Positions 52,324 through 60,715 of a DNA stretch of 64,000 nt are shown here, one piece after another. The notes under the pieces are model-generated. The model was not told the origin of the DNA. It worked only from the letters and a program-made list of their open reading frames with translations, and ran no database searches. The stretch spans positions 3,846,501 through 3,910,500 of the forward strand of contig NZ_FNLB01000006.1 in NCBI RefSeq assembly GCF_900104145.1, given 5' to 3'. Each line of letters opens with the position of its first letter. The first letter of the stretch is position 1. The DNA is from Pseudovibrio sp. Tun.PSC04-5.I4 (lineage in GTDB: Bacteria; Pseudomonadota; Alphaproteobacteria; Rhizobiales; Stappiaceae). The translations under genes and the position numbers were made by a program.

Positions 52324-52569
52324 CCCACGAATTATCGGGGGTATTGGGAATTCTAACCTCTTGATACCCTTGAAACCTGCCGGTTTATATTGTGCGACGG
52401 ACTGTCACGGTCCAGTCCGCCTTCGTTTTGGCACTTGCATATCACAGTGGTTCCGCGCGACCATACTTATCCGGATTCAAGTATTTATCCGGAAGGCGCG
52501 TGTGATTTTGCGCCGCCCGCGGCGCAAACGCCCGTGCCTGCTTCCCAACCCAAACAGGGAGTATGGATC

Positions 52570-54633
52570 ATGGGAGACAAGCATGTTGGAGTTTCCGGAG
52601 GCAGGGTTAGCAGCCCTCGTTCGGTTGCCATTATTGGACCTTTTGCGAGTGGCAAGACCACACTGCTAGAGGCTCTACTTGCGCGAACGGGGGCTATAGG
52701 ACGACAGGGAAGTGTAGACGCGAAAAGCTCGCTGGGAGACAGCGGCGATGAAGCGCGAGAACATGGCATGAGCGTGGAAACGAACATTGCCACCTGCACC
52801 TATAAGGGCGATCACTTTACATTCATTGACTGCCCAGGGTCTGTTGAATTTCTTCATGAAGGCAATAGCGTTCTAAACGGTGTGGATATTGCCGTTGTGG
52901 TTGCTGAGCCTGATGAAAAGAAAACAGCCGCTCTCCAACTCATCTTGAAAGCGCTGGAACAACGGGGCATTCCGCGCGTTCTCTTCCTCAACAAAATCGA
53001 CAAAGCGACAGGCAGTGTGCGTGCAACGCTTCAGGCTTTGCAGCCTGCATCGAGTGTACCGCTGGTTCTGCGGCAAATTCCGATCTGGAAAGACGGTGTT
53101 ACCTCAGGTTTCATTGATCTGGCGCTGGAACGAGCCTTTGTTTATCAGGATGGAGAAACCAGTAAGACCATTGAAATTCCTGATGATGAGCGCGCCCGTG
53201 AGGTAGAAGCGCGGTATGCCATGATGGAAATGCTCGCAGACCATGATGACGTTTTGATGGAGCAGCTGCTGGAAGATGAAGCTCCTGAGAATGACGTTGT
53301 CTTTGATGATCTGGTGCTGGAAATGCAGCGCGGTGAAATTTGCCCGGTCTTCATTGGCAGTGCGCACAAGGGCAACGGCATTCGCCGCCTTTTGAAGTGC
53401 CTGCGCCATGAAGCGCCAGATGTGGTTGAAACGCGAAAACGTCTTGGTCTTGATGAGAAGGATGCTGTTCTTCAGGTTCTCAAAACATTCCATACGTCTC
53501 ATGGCGGCAAACTTTCAGTTGCGCGTTTGTTTGGTGGACAACTGAAGGAAGGTGCCATTCTGGTGGACGCCTCCGGTGATGAATATCGCCCTTCTGGCTT
53601 GTTCCACATGCAGGGTTTGCAACCGAAGAAAGTAACTGGTGCTAAGGCTGGTGATCTGGTGGCTCTGGGTAAACTGGATGAAATCGAAACCGGTGCCACA
53701 TTGGGAGTTGGTGCAAAGCCGAAGACGTCTCTGTTCAATATCGAAAGCCCGGACCCCGTGTTTTCCAGAGGCATTCAGGTTGCTGAGCGTAAGGATGAGG
53801 TGAGGCTCTCGACAGCTCTTTCCAAACTCGTAGATGAAGATCCTTCCCTGACTGTGACGCACGTGCAGAGCACGGGTGAGACTATTTTGGAAGGGCAGGG
53901 CGAGATGCACCTTCGGGTTGCTCTTGAGAAGCTAACTGGCCGCTATGGGCTTGCTGTCAGCAGCTTCGAGCCTCGTATTCCTTATAAGGAAACCATTCGC
54001 GGAACGTCGGAATTGCGCGGACGTCATAAAAAACAAAGCGGTGGTCACGGTCAGTTCGGCGACGTGGTGCTGGCTATTCAGCCAATGCCGCGCGGTGAGG
54101 GACATGTTTTCCGTGACACGATCACCGGTGGTGTGGTGCCGAAGCAGTACATTCCATCTGTTGGTGACGGCGTAAAGGAGGCGCTGGAGAAAGGGCCGCT
54201 TGGATTCCCTGTTGTTGATGTAGCTGTGACGTTGAAAGATGGGTCTTACCATTCTGTCGACAGCTCTGATCAAGCTTTCCGTATGGCTGGCATTCTGGCT
54301 ATGCGTGATGGATTGAAGGAGTGTAAGCCGGTTCTTCTAGAACCTGTCGATAAGGTGACGGTGGCCTGCCCATCCGATACGACAGCCCGCATTAACGCGA
54401 TTGTTTCCAGTCGCCGCGGTCAGATCCTTGGATTTGACTCACGTGATGATTGGGATGGCTGGGATGAAGTTGAGGCCATGATACCGGAAAGCGAACTGAG
54501 TGATCTCATTGTTGAGCTTCGGTCTGCGACTGCTGGTGTTGCCACTTTCTCTCGGAAATTCGACCATCTGGCTGAACTGTCTGGCAAGGCGGCGGACAAG
54601 GTGATTGAAGGCGCGTCTATGACGCCAGCGTGA
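52570..54633 (+). CDS. EF-G-like translation GTPase (EF-G2 type)
   Basis: 687 residues with the EF-G domain order: G domain (P-loop GPFASGKTT, switch II DCPGSVEF, NKID), domain II, and domains III-V (RIPYKETIRGTSELRGRHKKQSGGHGQFGDV...). Ordinary EF-G has DTPGHVDF; here the catalytic His of switch II is Ser, and the P-loop and G2 (EHGMSVETN) are diverged. This is the second EF-G-like gene typical of alphaproteobacteria, not the housekeeping fusA of the str operon. ATG at 52570 with GGGAG eight bases upstream; the in-frame extension to 52390 is not coding. Confidence 0.9.
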   Translation: MGDKHVGVSGGRVSSPRSVAIIGPFASGKTTLLEALLARTGAIGRQGSVDAKSSLGDSGDEAREHGMSVETNIATCTYKGDHFTFIDCPGSVEFLHEGNSVLNGVDIAVVVAEPDEKKTAALQLILKALEQRGIPRVLFLNKIDKATGSVRATLQALQPASSVPLVLRQIPIWKDGVTSGFIDLALERAFVYQDGETSKTIEIPDDERAREVEARYAMMEMLADHDDVLMEQLLEDEAPENDVVFDDLVLEMQRGEICPVFIGSAHKGNGIRRLLKCLRHEAPDVVETRKRLGLDEKDAVLQVLKTFHTSHGGKLSVARLFGGQLKEGAILVDASGDEYRPSGLFHMQGLQPKKVTGAKAGDLVALGKLDEIETGATLGVGAKPKTSLFNIESPDPVFSRGIQVAERKDEVRLSTALSKLVDEDPSLTVTHVQSTGETILEGQGEMHLRVALEKLTGRYGLAVSSFEPRIPYKETIRGTSELRGRHKKQSGGHGQFGDVVLAIQPMPRGEGHVFRDTITGGVVPKQYIPSVGDGVKEALEKGPLGFPVVDVAVTLKDGSYHSVDSSDQAFRMAGILAMRDGLKECKPVLLEPVDKVTVACPSDTTARINAIVSSRRGQILGFDSRDDWDGWDEVEAMIPESELSDLIVELRSATAGVATFSRKFDHLAELSGKAADKVIEGASMTPA

Positions 54634-54663
54634 TCAGCTTAGCGTTGACTGCATAAATTGCAG

Positions 54664-54692
54664 GAGCCCGGGATTTACGTCCTGGGCTTTTT
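54664..54692 (+). terminator. Terminator after the EF-G-like gene
   Basis: AGCCCGGGA/TCCTGGGCT hairpin with one mismatch, then TTTT. Confidence 0.75.
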
Positions 54693-54824
54693 GCTAGGCA
54701 GAGCAAATGTGATCACGCGCAATATCACGTGGGGTTTACTTGAAGTTTAAGGGGTTTCGCCGCTAAGTCGTAGGTCAATACTATTAGTTTATATCGAACC
54801 CCTAAATTGCCGGGAGTAGGCAGA

Positions 54825-55799
54825 ATGAACATTATTCATAGGCCTGAGTGGATTATTCCTGAAAGGGAAGCAACCTCTGAGGAGGTTTTCTTTAACCGCC
54901 GCAGGTTTATGAAGGGCCTTGGAGCTGTTGGTCTTGGTCTGGCAGCAGGCGGTCCGGCAATGATGAACAGTGCCTTTGCGCAGGACAGCAAAGATCCAAC
55001 ATTGGGTCTTTATCCAGCCAAGCAAAACGCAGAGTTCACGCTGAAGCGCGCAATTACGCCTGAAAGCGTGACGTCCGTTTATAATAACTTCTATGAGTTT
55101 GGCTCCCACAAGCGCATTTCTGGTGCTGCTCAGGCTCTGAATATTCGTCCATGGGCGATCACCATTGATGGTATGGTCGACAACCCGCAGACCATCGACT
55201 TTGATGATCTGGTCCGCAAAATGCCGCTGCAGGAACGCCTGTACCGTCATCGCTGCGTAGAAGCATGGGCAATGGCTGTGCCGTGGACCGGGTTTCCGCT
55301 GTCTGAGCTGGTGAAGTATGCAGGTCCGCAGAGCGGCGCAAAGTATGTGCGCTTTGAGACCTTCCAGGATTCTGATGTGGCCAGTGGGCAGCGTCAGTTC
55401 TGGTATCCATGGCCTTACGTTGAAGGTGTGACTATGGATGAGGCAATGAACGAAATGGCGTTTATTGCGACAGGTATCTATGGCAAGCCGCTGCTGAAGC
55501 AGTATGGCGCGCCAATTCGTCTTGTATTGCCATGGAAATATGGCTTCAAGTCCATCAAGTCGATTGTGAAAATCACGTTGACTGACCAGCGCCCTGTTGG
55601 GTTCTGGGAAACAATCGGGCCGAGTGAATATGGCTTCTGGGCTAACGTGAACCCTGACGTGCCACATGCACGTTGGTCTCAGGCGAGCGAGCGTTTGCTG
55701 GGTACGGATGAGCGCGTTCCGACGCAGCTGTACAATGGTTATGAGAAACAGGTCGCGCATCTTTATAAAAATGTAAAAGGGCAAAACCTCTACAGATAA
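54825..55799 (+). CDS. msrP: Protein-methionine-sulfoxide reductase catalytic subunit
   Basis: MsrP is a periplasmic molybdopterin enzyme that repairs methionine sulfoxide in proteins, with electrons from the heme membrane subunit MsrQ. The 324 residues show a Tat signal with twin arginines (NRRRFMKGLG), the sulfite-oxidase fold, the molybdenum ligand Cys in YRHRCVEAW, and GFPLSELVKYAGPQSGAKYVRFET. Its ATG has GGGAG nearby. No msrQ gene follows; the partner may be elsewhere. Confidence 0.95.
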   Translation: MNIIHRPEWIIPEREATSEEVFFNRRRFMKGLGAVGLGLAAGGPAMMNSAFAQDSKDPTLGLYPAKQNAEFTLKRAITPESVTSVYNNFYEFGSHKRISGAAQALNIRPWAITIDGMVDNPQTIDFDDLVRKMPLQERLYRHRCVEAWAMAVPWTGFPLSELVKYAGPQSGAKYVRFETFQDSDVASGQRQFWYPWPYVEGVTMDEAMNEMAFIATGIYGKPLLKQYGAPIRLVLPWKYGFKSIKSIVKITLTDQRPVGFWETIGPSEYGFWANVNPDVPHARWSQASERLLGTDERVPTQLYNGYEKQVAHLYKNVKGQNLYR

Positions 55800-55914
55800 G
55801 CCTTGAAGCGGACTTAAAGGCGTTCTTTCCAGAAAACGCCTGGTGCTTTCTTGGAGTTGTAGGTTTGTGCAAGAGCAGACAGAAAGGATAACTTTCTGTT
55901 TGTTGTGGAAAAGC

Positions 55915-55962
55915 TAAAAACGGTCCGGCCTCGTCAATAAATGAAGAGGCGGGCCGTTTTTT
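55915..55962 (+). terminator. Terminator after msrP
   Basis: Imperfect hairpin ACGGTCCGGCCTC/GAGGCGGGCCGT with a T-run, overlapping the stop of the small ORF on the other strand. Confidence 0.7.
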
Positions 55963-56104
55963 ATTTTGCCGGAATGTGGAGCGTGATTTGCGTACTCAAG
56001 TGCTCCGCTCTGTCAGCCTCGCCGATTGCATGCGAAATCTCGCCATAGGCTGCGAAAAGTGCGCAGGCAACGAGAGTGTAAACTGCTTTTTTCAGGTCAT
56101 TCAC
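55961..56104 (-). CDS. Possible small exported or membrane protein, 47 residues
   Basis: Minus-strand frame: GTG at 56104 with GAGG eight bases upstream (CTGAGGTAGTGGAT), ending TAA at 55961. Residues 2-6 NDLKK are followed by a hydrophobic stretch AVYTLVACALFAAYG and then a polar C-terminus (EISHAIGEADRAEHLSTQ). This looks like a signal or anchor segment. Short length and no known family keep confidence moderate. Confidence 0.4.
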   Translation of the reverse strand: MNDLKKAVYTLVACALFAAYGEISHAIGEADRAEHLSTQITLHIPAK

Positions 56105-56592
56105 ATCCACTACCTCAGATATTTACCAATAGGTATGATTCGATAAGTAACGGATGAATGTGGGTTTGTAATTTCATTGATTAGAGTTGGTGAAATATCA
56201 TTGTTTGAAGAATTACCAGTGATATTTATAGTTAATTTATGGAAAACCTGCGGGAACTACTGAATTCCTATGTCTGCCAATTCCCTGTTTTTGACGGGTT
56301 TTCTACCTGTTGCCATGCGAAATAGCCTGGTGAATCCGCCTGTCTCTGCGTGCTTTCCAAATAGTTGATTGTTTTATCTGCTCAAAAATTAGGCGACTAT
56401 AGGTCAGATGTTGTGCAGCTCTGGTTTGCCGCTTTCTGGTTCTCAAAATGAACGCGTGTTTTTGTGAAAACTAGAGAGGCTCCGGCCTTGGATGTGCGGG
56501 CGGAGGGTATGTTTGTCTCCGGTATAGGTGTGCTTCATGCATTATCTCACCTGATTAAGCGTTAAGGCCGCTAGGGCCGTTGGGCTTTGGGC
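56105..56592. other. Intergenic region without gene
   Basis: About 490 bases. I see no frame with ribosome site and no hairpin with T-run. The right end carries the tail of the candidate sRNA terminator. Confidence 0.4.
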
Positions 56593-56732
56593 AAAAAAAA
56601 ACCGGACCAAAGGTCCGGTTTAGAAGTGATGAATGATAAAGCACCTAATGGGTGTAATCACCTTCCAGAGGGGAACAGCTGATCATGTGTCGATGTCACT
56701 GGGAGGAGAGGTGTGACAACAACTGATCAACA
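56593..56732 (-). ncRNA. Candidate small RNA with anti-Shine-Dalgarno loop
   Basis: On the minus strand a transcript of about 140 nt is predicted from a promoter-like element (see 56740-56769) to a strong terminator: AACCGGACC-TTT-GGTCCGGTT, then TTTTTT. A hairpin with stem TGTCAC/GTGACA (56713-56718 and 56694-56699) presents the loop ACCUCUCCUCCCA, which contains CUCCUCCC, the anti-SD motif of alpha-r14 type sRNAs. Outer pairing TGATCA/TGATCA extends the stem. A second hairpin UUCC-CCUCU-GGAA (56663-56675) shows another pyrimidine loop. Sequence-based; no expression evidence. Confidence 0.65.
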
Positions 56733-57051
56733 GCACGTGTATATATGCAGTGCAGCACGGTTCTAGCAATAGTGAATTTTTGCATTGCAGCTATGCATTC
56801 TGAGGGGGTCTATATTCCCGCGGTGTTTTCCTGCAGGATCTGACAACTATCGGGTAGGTAACTCTACGGAAGATATTGTCATTTTGGGATAGTCGACTTG
56901 AAAAACTAGCCCCACAGCATGACTGAAGGGCCTTGTGTCTTTCAAAGTAATTCTAGTTTTTGCAGTGCAAAACAGAAGAGCGTTTTTCTGAGTTATCCGA
57001 GTAGTTAGGGAAGGCCTCATAAGCGACTGCTTGGTTGAAGATCGTTCAGCT
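56733..57051. other. Intergenic region upstream of the candidate sRNA
   Basis: About 320 bases between the sRNA and the end of the LysR gene. The sRNA promoter lies here; no other feature seen. Confidence 0.4.
56740..56769 (-). promoter_or_regulatory. Predicted promoter of the candidate sRNA
   Basis: On the minus strand TTGCTA (56769-56764) and TATATA (56745-56740) are separated by 18 bases, and a start about seven bases further on gives a 5' end near 56732. Confidence 0.5.
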
Positions 57052-57963
57052 CTAGTGCGTCCAGCGTTCAGCGTAGGAAACGAGAAAATCTCTGAAGGCC
57101 GTAACGCGGGCCGTATTCTTCAGCTCGGATGGATAAACGAAGTAAGTGTCAAAGCTTGGCAGCTCTTCCTGTGTGACAGACATTACCTGTTTGATACCTG
57201 CACTCGGTTCCACCATGTAGTCTGGCAGAATGGCGATGCCGACACCGGTTTGTACAGCTTTCTTGATGCCGGACAGGTTGTTCACCCTCAAAGAGACATC
57301 GCGCCTTTCGCCATTGGGCAGGCCAGCCGTCGCGAGCCAGTTCATGGCACGCAGGTAATTGGCCATGTTTTCGCCAATGGTGATGAGGCGGTGATGGTCT
57401 AAATCTTCAATAGTGCTCGGGCTTCCAAACCGCTCGATGTACTTCGGGGAGGCGTAAACGTGGAAGTGCACGGTGAAGAGCTTGCGCTGGATGAGGTCTG
57501 GCTGGGTGGGCTGGCGTAGACGGATCGCAACATCGGCCTCGCGCATACCTAGATCAAGCTCATCATCCTTACAGATGATTTCCAGCTGCATTTCCGGATA
57601 AAGGTCTACAAACTCGTTGACGCGCTGTGTGAGCCATGTGGAGCCCAGGCCGACGGTGGTGGTCACCCGCAATGTGCCACTTGGCTTTTCCTTGGAGTCA
57701 GTCAGGCGAGACTGAACAGTTTCAAGTTTTAGCAGAACTTCACGGGCTGTCCGGTACAGGAGCTCGCCCTGTTCCGTTGGTATCAGCCCGCGTGCATGCC
57801 TGTGGAACAGGGGAACACCCAGCTCAGCTTCCAGCGCACTTACCTGCCGGCTTACTGCCGACTGACTCATGTTGAGTGCTTCGCCTGCGTGGGTAAAGCT
57901 TCCTGCCTGTGCAGCTGCGTGAAAAATTCGCAGCTTGTCCCAATCTAAAGAACGCCCTGGCAT
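57052..57963 (-). CDS. LysR-family transcriptional regulator
   Basis: 303 residues: winged helix at 7-65 (LDWDKLRIFHAAAQAGSFTHAGEALNMSQSAVSRQVSALEAELGVPLFHRHARGLIPTEQGE family pattern), then a substrate-binding effector domain with ELDLGMREADVAIRLRQP. Situated downstream of trxB with 28 bases between, so probably in the same transcript. This trxB-LysR order is known in Hyphomicrobiales. Targets unknown. Confidence 0.9.
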   Translation of the reverse strand: MPGRSLDWDKLRIFHAAAQAGSFTHAGEALNMSQSAVSRQVSALEAELGVPLFHRHARGLIPTEQGELLYRTAREVLLKLETVQSRLTDSKEKPSGTLRVTTTVGLGSTWLTQRVNEFVDLYPEMQLEIICKDDELDLGMREADVAIRLRQPTQPDLIQRKLFTVHFHVYASPKYIERFGSPSTIEDLDHHRLITIGENMANYLRAMNWLATAGLPNGERRDVSLRVNNLSGIKKAVQTGVGIAILPDYMVEPSAGIKQVMSVTQEELPSFDTYFVYPSELKNTARVTAFRDFLVSYAERWTH

Positions 57964-57991
57964 TCGTCTTTCCCCCTGTTCTTACAGCTGT

Positions 57992-58954
57992 TTATTCAGC
58001 TGCTTCGCTTGTTGTTGCTACTGCGGCAAGGTAGCGCTCTGCTTCCAAAGCTGCCATGCAGCCCATTCCGGCAGCTGTTACAGCCTGACGGTAATGTTCG
58101 TCTGTCACGTCGCCCGCAGCGTAAACACCCGGGATAGAAGTCTGAGTTGAATCAGCCTCTGTCCAGATGTAACCGGAATCTTTCATTTTCACTTGATCTT
58201 TGACAAGATCAACTGCTGGAGCATGACCAATTGCAATGAATACACCATCAGTTGGGTATTCAGAGGTTTTGCCAGTCTTACGGTTCTTCAAACGGATGCC
58301 ATTTACAACAGCTGGGCTTTCAGTGCCGAGAATTTCTTCGACCTGACTGTCCCAGATGACGTTGATCTTTTCGTTCTTGAACAGGCGGTCCTGAAGGATC
58401 TTTTCGGAACGAAGGGCATCGCGGCGGTGAACCAGCGTCACTTTGCTTGCGAGGTTGGCAAGGTAGAGGGCTTCTTCAACAGCGGTGTTGCCGCCGCCGA
58501 TGACGAACACTTCTTTGCCACGGTAGAAGAAACCATCACATGTTGCACATGCGGAAACGCCGCCTGCCTGATACTTTTCCTCAGATGGAAGGCCTAGCCA
58601 TTTTGCCTGTGCCCCAGTTGCAATCACGAGTGCATCGGCAGTGTAGAGAGTTCCGCTGTCACCTTTGAGCTCAAAAGGGTGCTTGGAGAGGTCAGCTTCC
58701 AGAATTGTGTCGTAAACAATCTTGGTACCGACGTTCTCTGCCTGCTTGCGCATCTCTTCCACGAGCCACGGGCCCTGAATTGGATCGGCGAAGCCTGGGT
58801 AGTTTTCCACGTCGGTTGTGATGGTCAGCTGACCGCCTGCCTGCACACCGGTGACCAAAAGTGGTTCCAGCATTGCGCGGGCACCATAAATAGCGGCGGT
58901 GTAACCTGCAGGACCGGACCCTACGATCAATAGTTTGGTGTGCTTAACAGTCAT
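57992..58954 (-). CDS. trxB: Thioredoxin reductase
   Basis: FAD enzyme that reduces thioredoxin with NADPH. The 320 residues have the FAD motif LIVGSGPAGYTAAIYGARA, the redox pair CATC (in SACATCDGFFYRGK), the NADPH motif VFVIGGGNTAVEEALYL and the C-terminal FAD block GVYAAGDVTDEHYRQAVTAAGMGCMAAL. Normal length. LysR follows directly on the same strand. Confidence 0.97.
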   Translation of the reverse strand: MTVKHTKLLIVGSGPAGYTAAIYGARAMLEPLLVTGVQAGGQLTITTDVENYPGFADPIQGPWLVEEMRKQAENVGTKIVYDTILEADLSKHPFELKGDSGTLYTADALVIATGAQAKWLGLPSEEKYQAGGVSACATCDGFFYRGKEVFVIGGGNTAVEEALYLANLASKVTLVHRRDALRSEKILQDRLFKNEKINVIWDSQVEEILGTESPAVVNGIRLKNRKTGKTSEYPTDGVFIAIGHAPAVDLVKDQVKMKDSGYIWTEADSTQTSIPGVYAAGDVTDEHYRQAVTAAGMGCMAALEAERYLAAVATTSEAAE

Positions 58955-59016
58955 TTCCCTAGAACCTCAAATTTCGTGCGCAGTTGGATAGTCTCACCGC
59001 TTTGTTAGTGGGGGTT

Positions 59017-59976
59017 CTATCCGTTCGCTCGCTTTTGTTCAATCGCTTTGGATATGGCATCTGCAATATCCGGTGTAGCGTCTATGGGTTCGTAAGTAGG
59101 TGCTAATATGGCGCCGGGAAAGGGATGAAGTACTCCCAAGGCCTGCATTTTTGATAAAAAGTAGTCAAACTTTTTGTGAGTACCGGTTGGACGGAAGCCG
59201 TAAATGGGTTTTCCGGTCGCGGCAGCCTCTCCCACCATGTTGGTAGAGTCTGTTGTAACTACAACAATTTCAGCGTTGGCTAGGTACTGGATGATCGGGT
59301 TTTCGCCTTCCCCGTTCCAGAACATATGCTCATCTGACTTGCCAAGATCGTGAAGTGCAGTTGCAAGGTCGCGCGGGGTCCGACGAGAGCAGGTGATCAT
59401 TAATGCGTGTGTTTGCGCTAAATCCTTCAAGCCGCCCAGAAGAGAGGTAATGTCGTCTGCTGTGAATTGATGATGCTGAGAATTACCGCCAATGAGCACT
59501 GCTGCTCTTGGCTTTGATAGGGCCGCGATCTCAGGAAATGGATTCTGTCTGGCAGCTTGCAGTTTCTGCGCGGAAAATCGATGCGGTGACGTAAGTGTTG
59601 TTACGATATTTTTGCCATTTATGGCGTCATGATCCGGTGCCCAAACAATATCTGCAAATTTACTGTTAATCTTTGGATCCTTTAGGAAAACTGTAAAGGT
59701 CTTGCCCTTGGAAAGCCACTTTAAGGCGCGTAAGTAGGGCACCGCTCTGCGGCCAGAGGCTATCGCGACAGCAGGATACGGGGGGGCAAGTGGGCTTTCT
59801 GGCTTGTGCGGTGAATCTTTAGGGTCTATTGGGCCCCAAGGCATCGCAAAAGTAAAAAACTTACGGGGGGCAACTACTCGTATTTCGTAGGGCATTCCCA
59901 AGGCTTCGGCTACGCCGATGCATTGCGCTACGTCTCCGATTTTGCCATCTGTTAAAACCCACAGGTTTTGTGACAT
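59017..59976 (-). CDS. ELM1-like (DUF1022) protein
   Basis: 319 residues. The N-terminus LWVLTDGKIGDVAQCIGVAEALG and SGRRAVPYLRALKWLS, then PRAAVLIGGNSQHHQFT, ITCSRRTPRDLATAL, NPIIQYLANAEIVVVTTDSTNMVGEAAATGKPIYGFRPTGTHKKFDYFLSKM match the mitochondrial fission protein ELM1 family. In bacteria the family resembles GT-B glycosyltransferases (SMVGEAAATGKP is a donor-site-like pattern). Function unknown. GGGGATC ribosome site before ATG 59976. Confidence 0.88.
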   Translation of the reverse strand: MSQNLWVLTDGKIGDVAQCIGVAEALGMPYEIRVVAPRKFFTFAMPWGPIDPKDSPHKPESPLAPPYPAVAIASGRRAVPYLRALKWLSKGKTFTVFLKDPKINSKFADIVWAPDHDAINGKNIVTTLTSPHRFSAQKLQAARQNPFPEIAALSKPRAAVLIGGNSQHHQFTADDITSLLGGLKDLAQTHALMITCSRRTPRDLATALHDLGKSDEHMFWNGEGENPIIQYLANAEIVVVTTDSTNMVGEAAATGKPIYGFRPTGTHKKFDYFLSKMQALGVLHPFPGAILAPTYEPIDATPDIADAISKAIEQKRANG

Positions 59977-60136
59977 TTTGATCCCCAGCTTTCGGGAAGT
60001 GTCTGCAAAATGCAAATTGTTGATATAGTCTGTCGCCAATGAGCAATAAACTAGCATTTTGCCTAACTTCATGTTTTAGGCAGTGTTGTAAGACAGGTTA
60101 ACTGTTAATCCAATAGGACAAGCAAAGGAGACGAGC

Positions 60137-60613
60137 TTGAAAGCGCGTCTGGATTCGATCGACTGGCAAATTTTGAAGGAGTTGCAGGGGAATGGCCGCA
60201 TCACCAATGTGGAGCTGGCCCGCCGCGTAGGGATTTCTGCACCTCCATGTTTGCGCAGGGTTCGAGCCCTCGAAGAAGCTGGACTCATTCGTGGATACCG
60301 TACTCTACTCGATGAAAAGCAGCTGGGCTATGAAGTAACCGCTTTTGTTATGGTTGGTTTACATAACCAGACAGAAGCCGATCTCGTTGCGTTTGAGGCT
60401 CAGGTTAAAGAGTGGCCATTGGTTCGTGAGAGCTACATGGTATCAGGTGAAGTTGATTTCATCATGCGTTGTACTGCTAAAGATCTGGAGTCCTTCCAAA
60501 ACTTTATCATCCGCGATGTTACCTCCACAAATAATGTGGACCATGTACGCACAGCACTGACCATTCGTCGCATTAAAGATGAGCCGAATGTGCCGATTGA
60601 TAAGCCTGAGTAA
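60137..60613 (+). CDS. Lrp/AsnC-family transcriptional regulator
   Basis: 158 residues: helix-turn-helix (LDSIDWQILKELQGNGRITNVELARRVGISAPPCLRRVRALEEAGLI), then the ligand-binding AsnC/RAM domain (LGYEVTAFVMVGL..., ESYMVSGEVDFIMRCTAKDLESF). Such proteins sense amino acids and regulate their metabolism. TTG start with AAAGGAG eight bases upstream; divergent from the ELM1-like gene, and a terminator follows. Confidence 0.93.
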   Translation: MKARLDSIDWQILKELQGNGRITNVELARRVGISAPPCLRRVRALEEAGLIRGYRTLLDEKQLGYEVTAFVMVGLHNQTEADLVAFEAQVKEWPLVRESYMVSGEVDFIMRCTAKDLESFQNFIIRDVTSTNNVDHVRTALTIRRIKDEPNVPIDKPE

Positions 60614-60647
60614 TTCTAATACCTCTCAGCACATCACTGAATATGCA

Positions 60648-60677
60648 AACGGCCTTCGTACTGGAAGGCCGTTTTTG
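60648..60677. terminator. Bidirectional terminator
   Basis: AACGGCCTT/AAGGCCGTT hairpin with T-run, between the Lrp gene and the convergent GH64-like gene. Confidence 0.85.
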
Positions 60678-60715
60678 TTTGTGGGGTGTATTTTGCTGAT
60701 ATTAGCTCAACTTGA

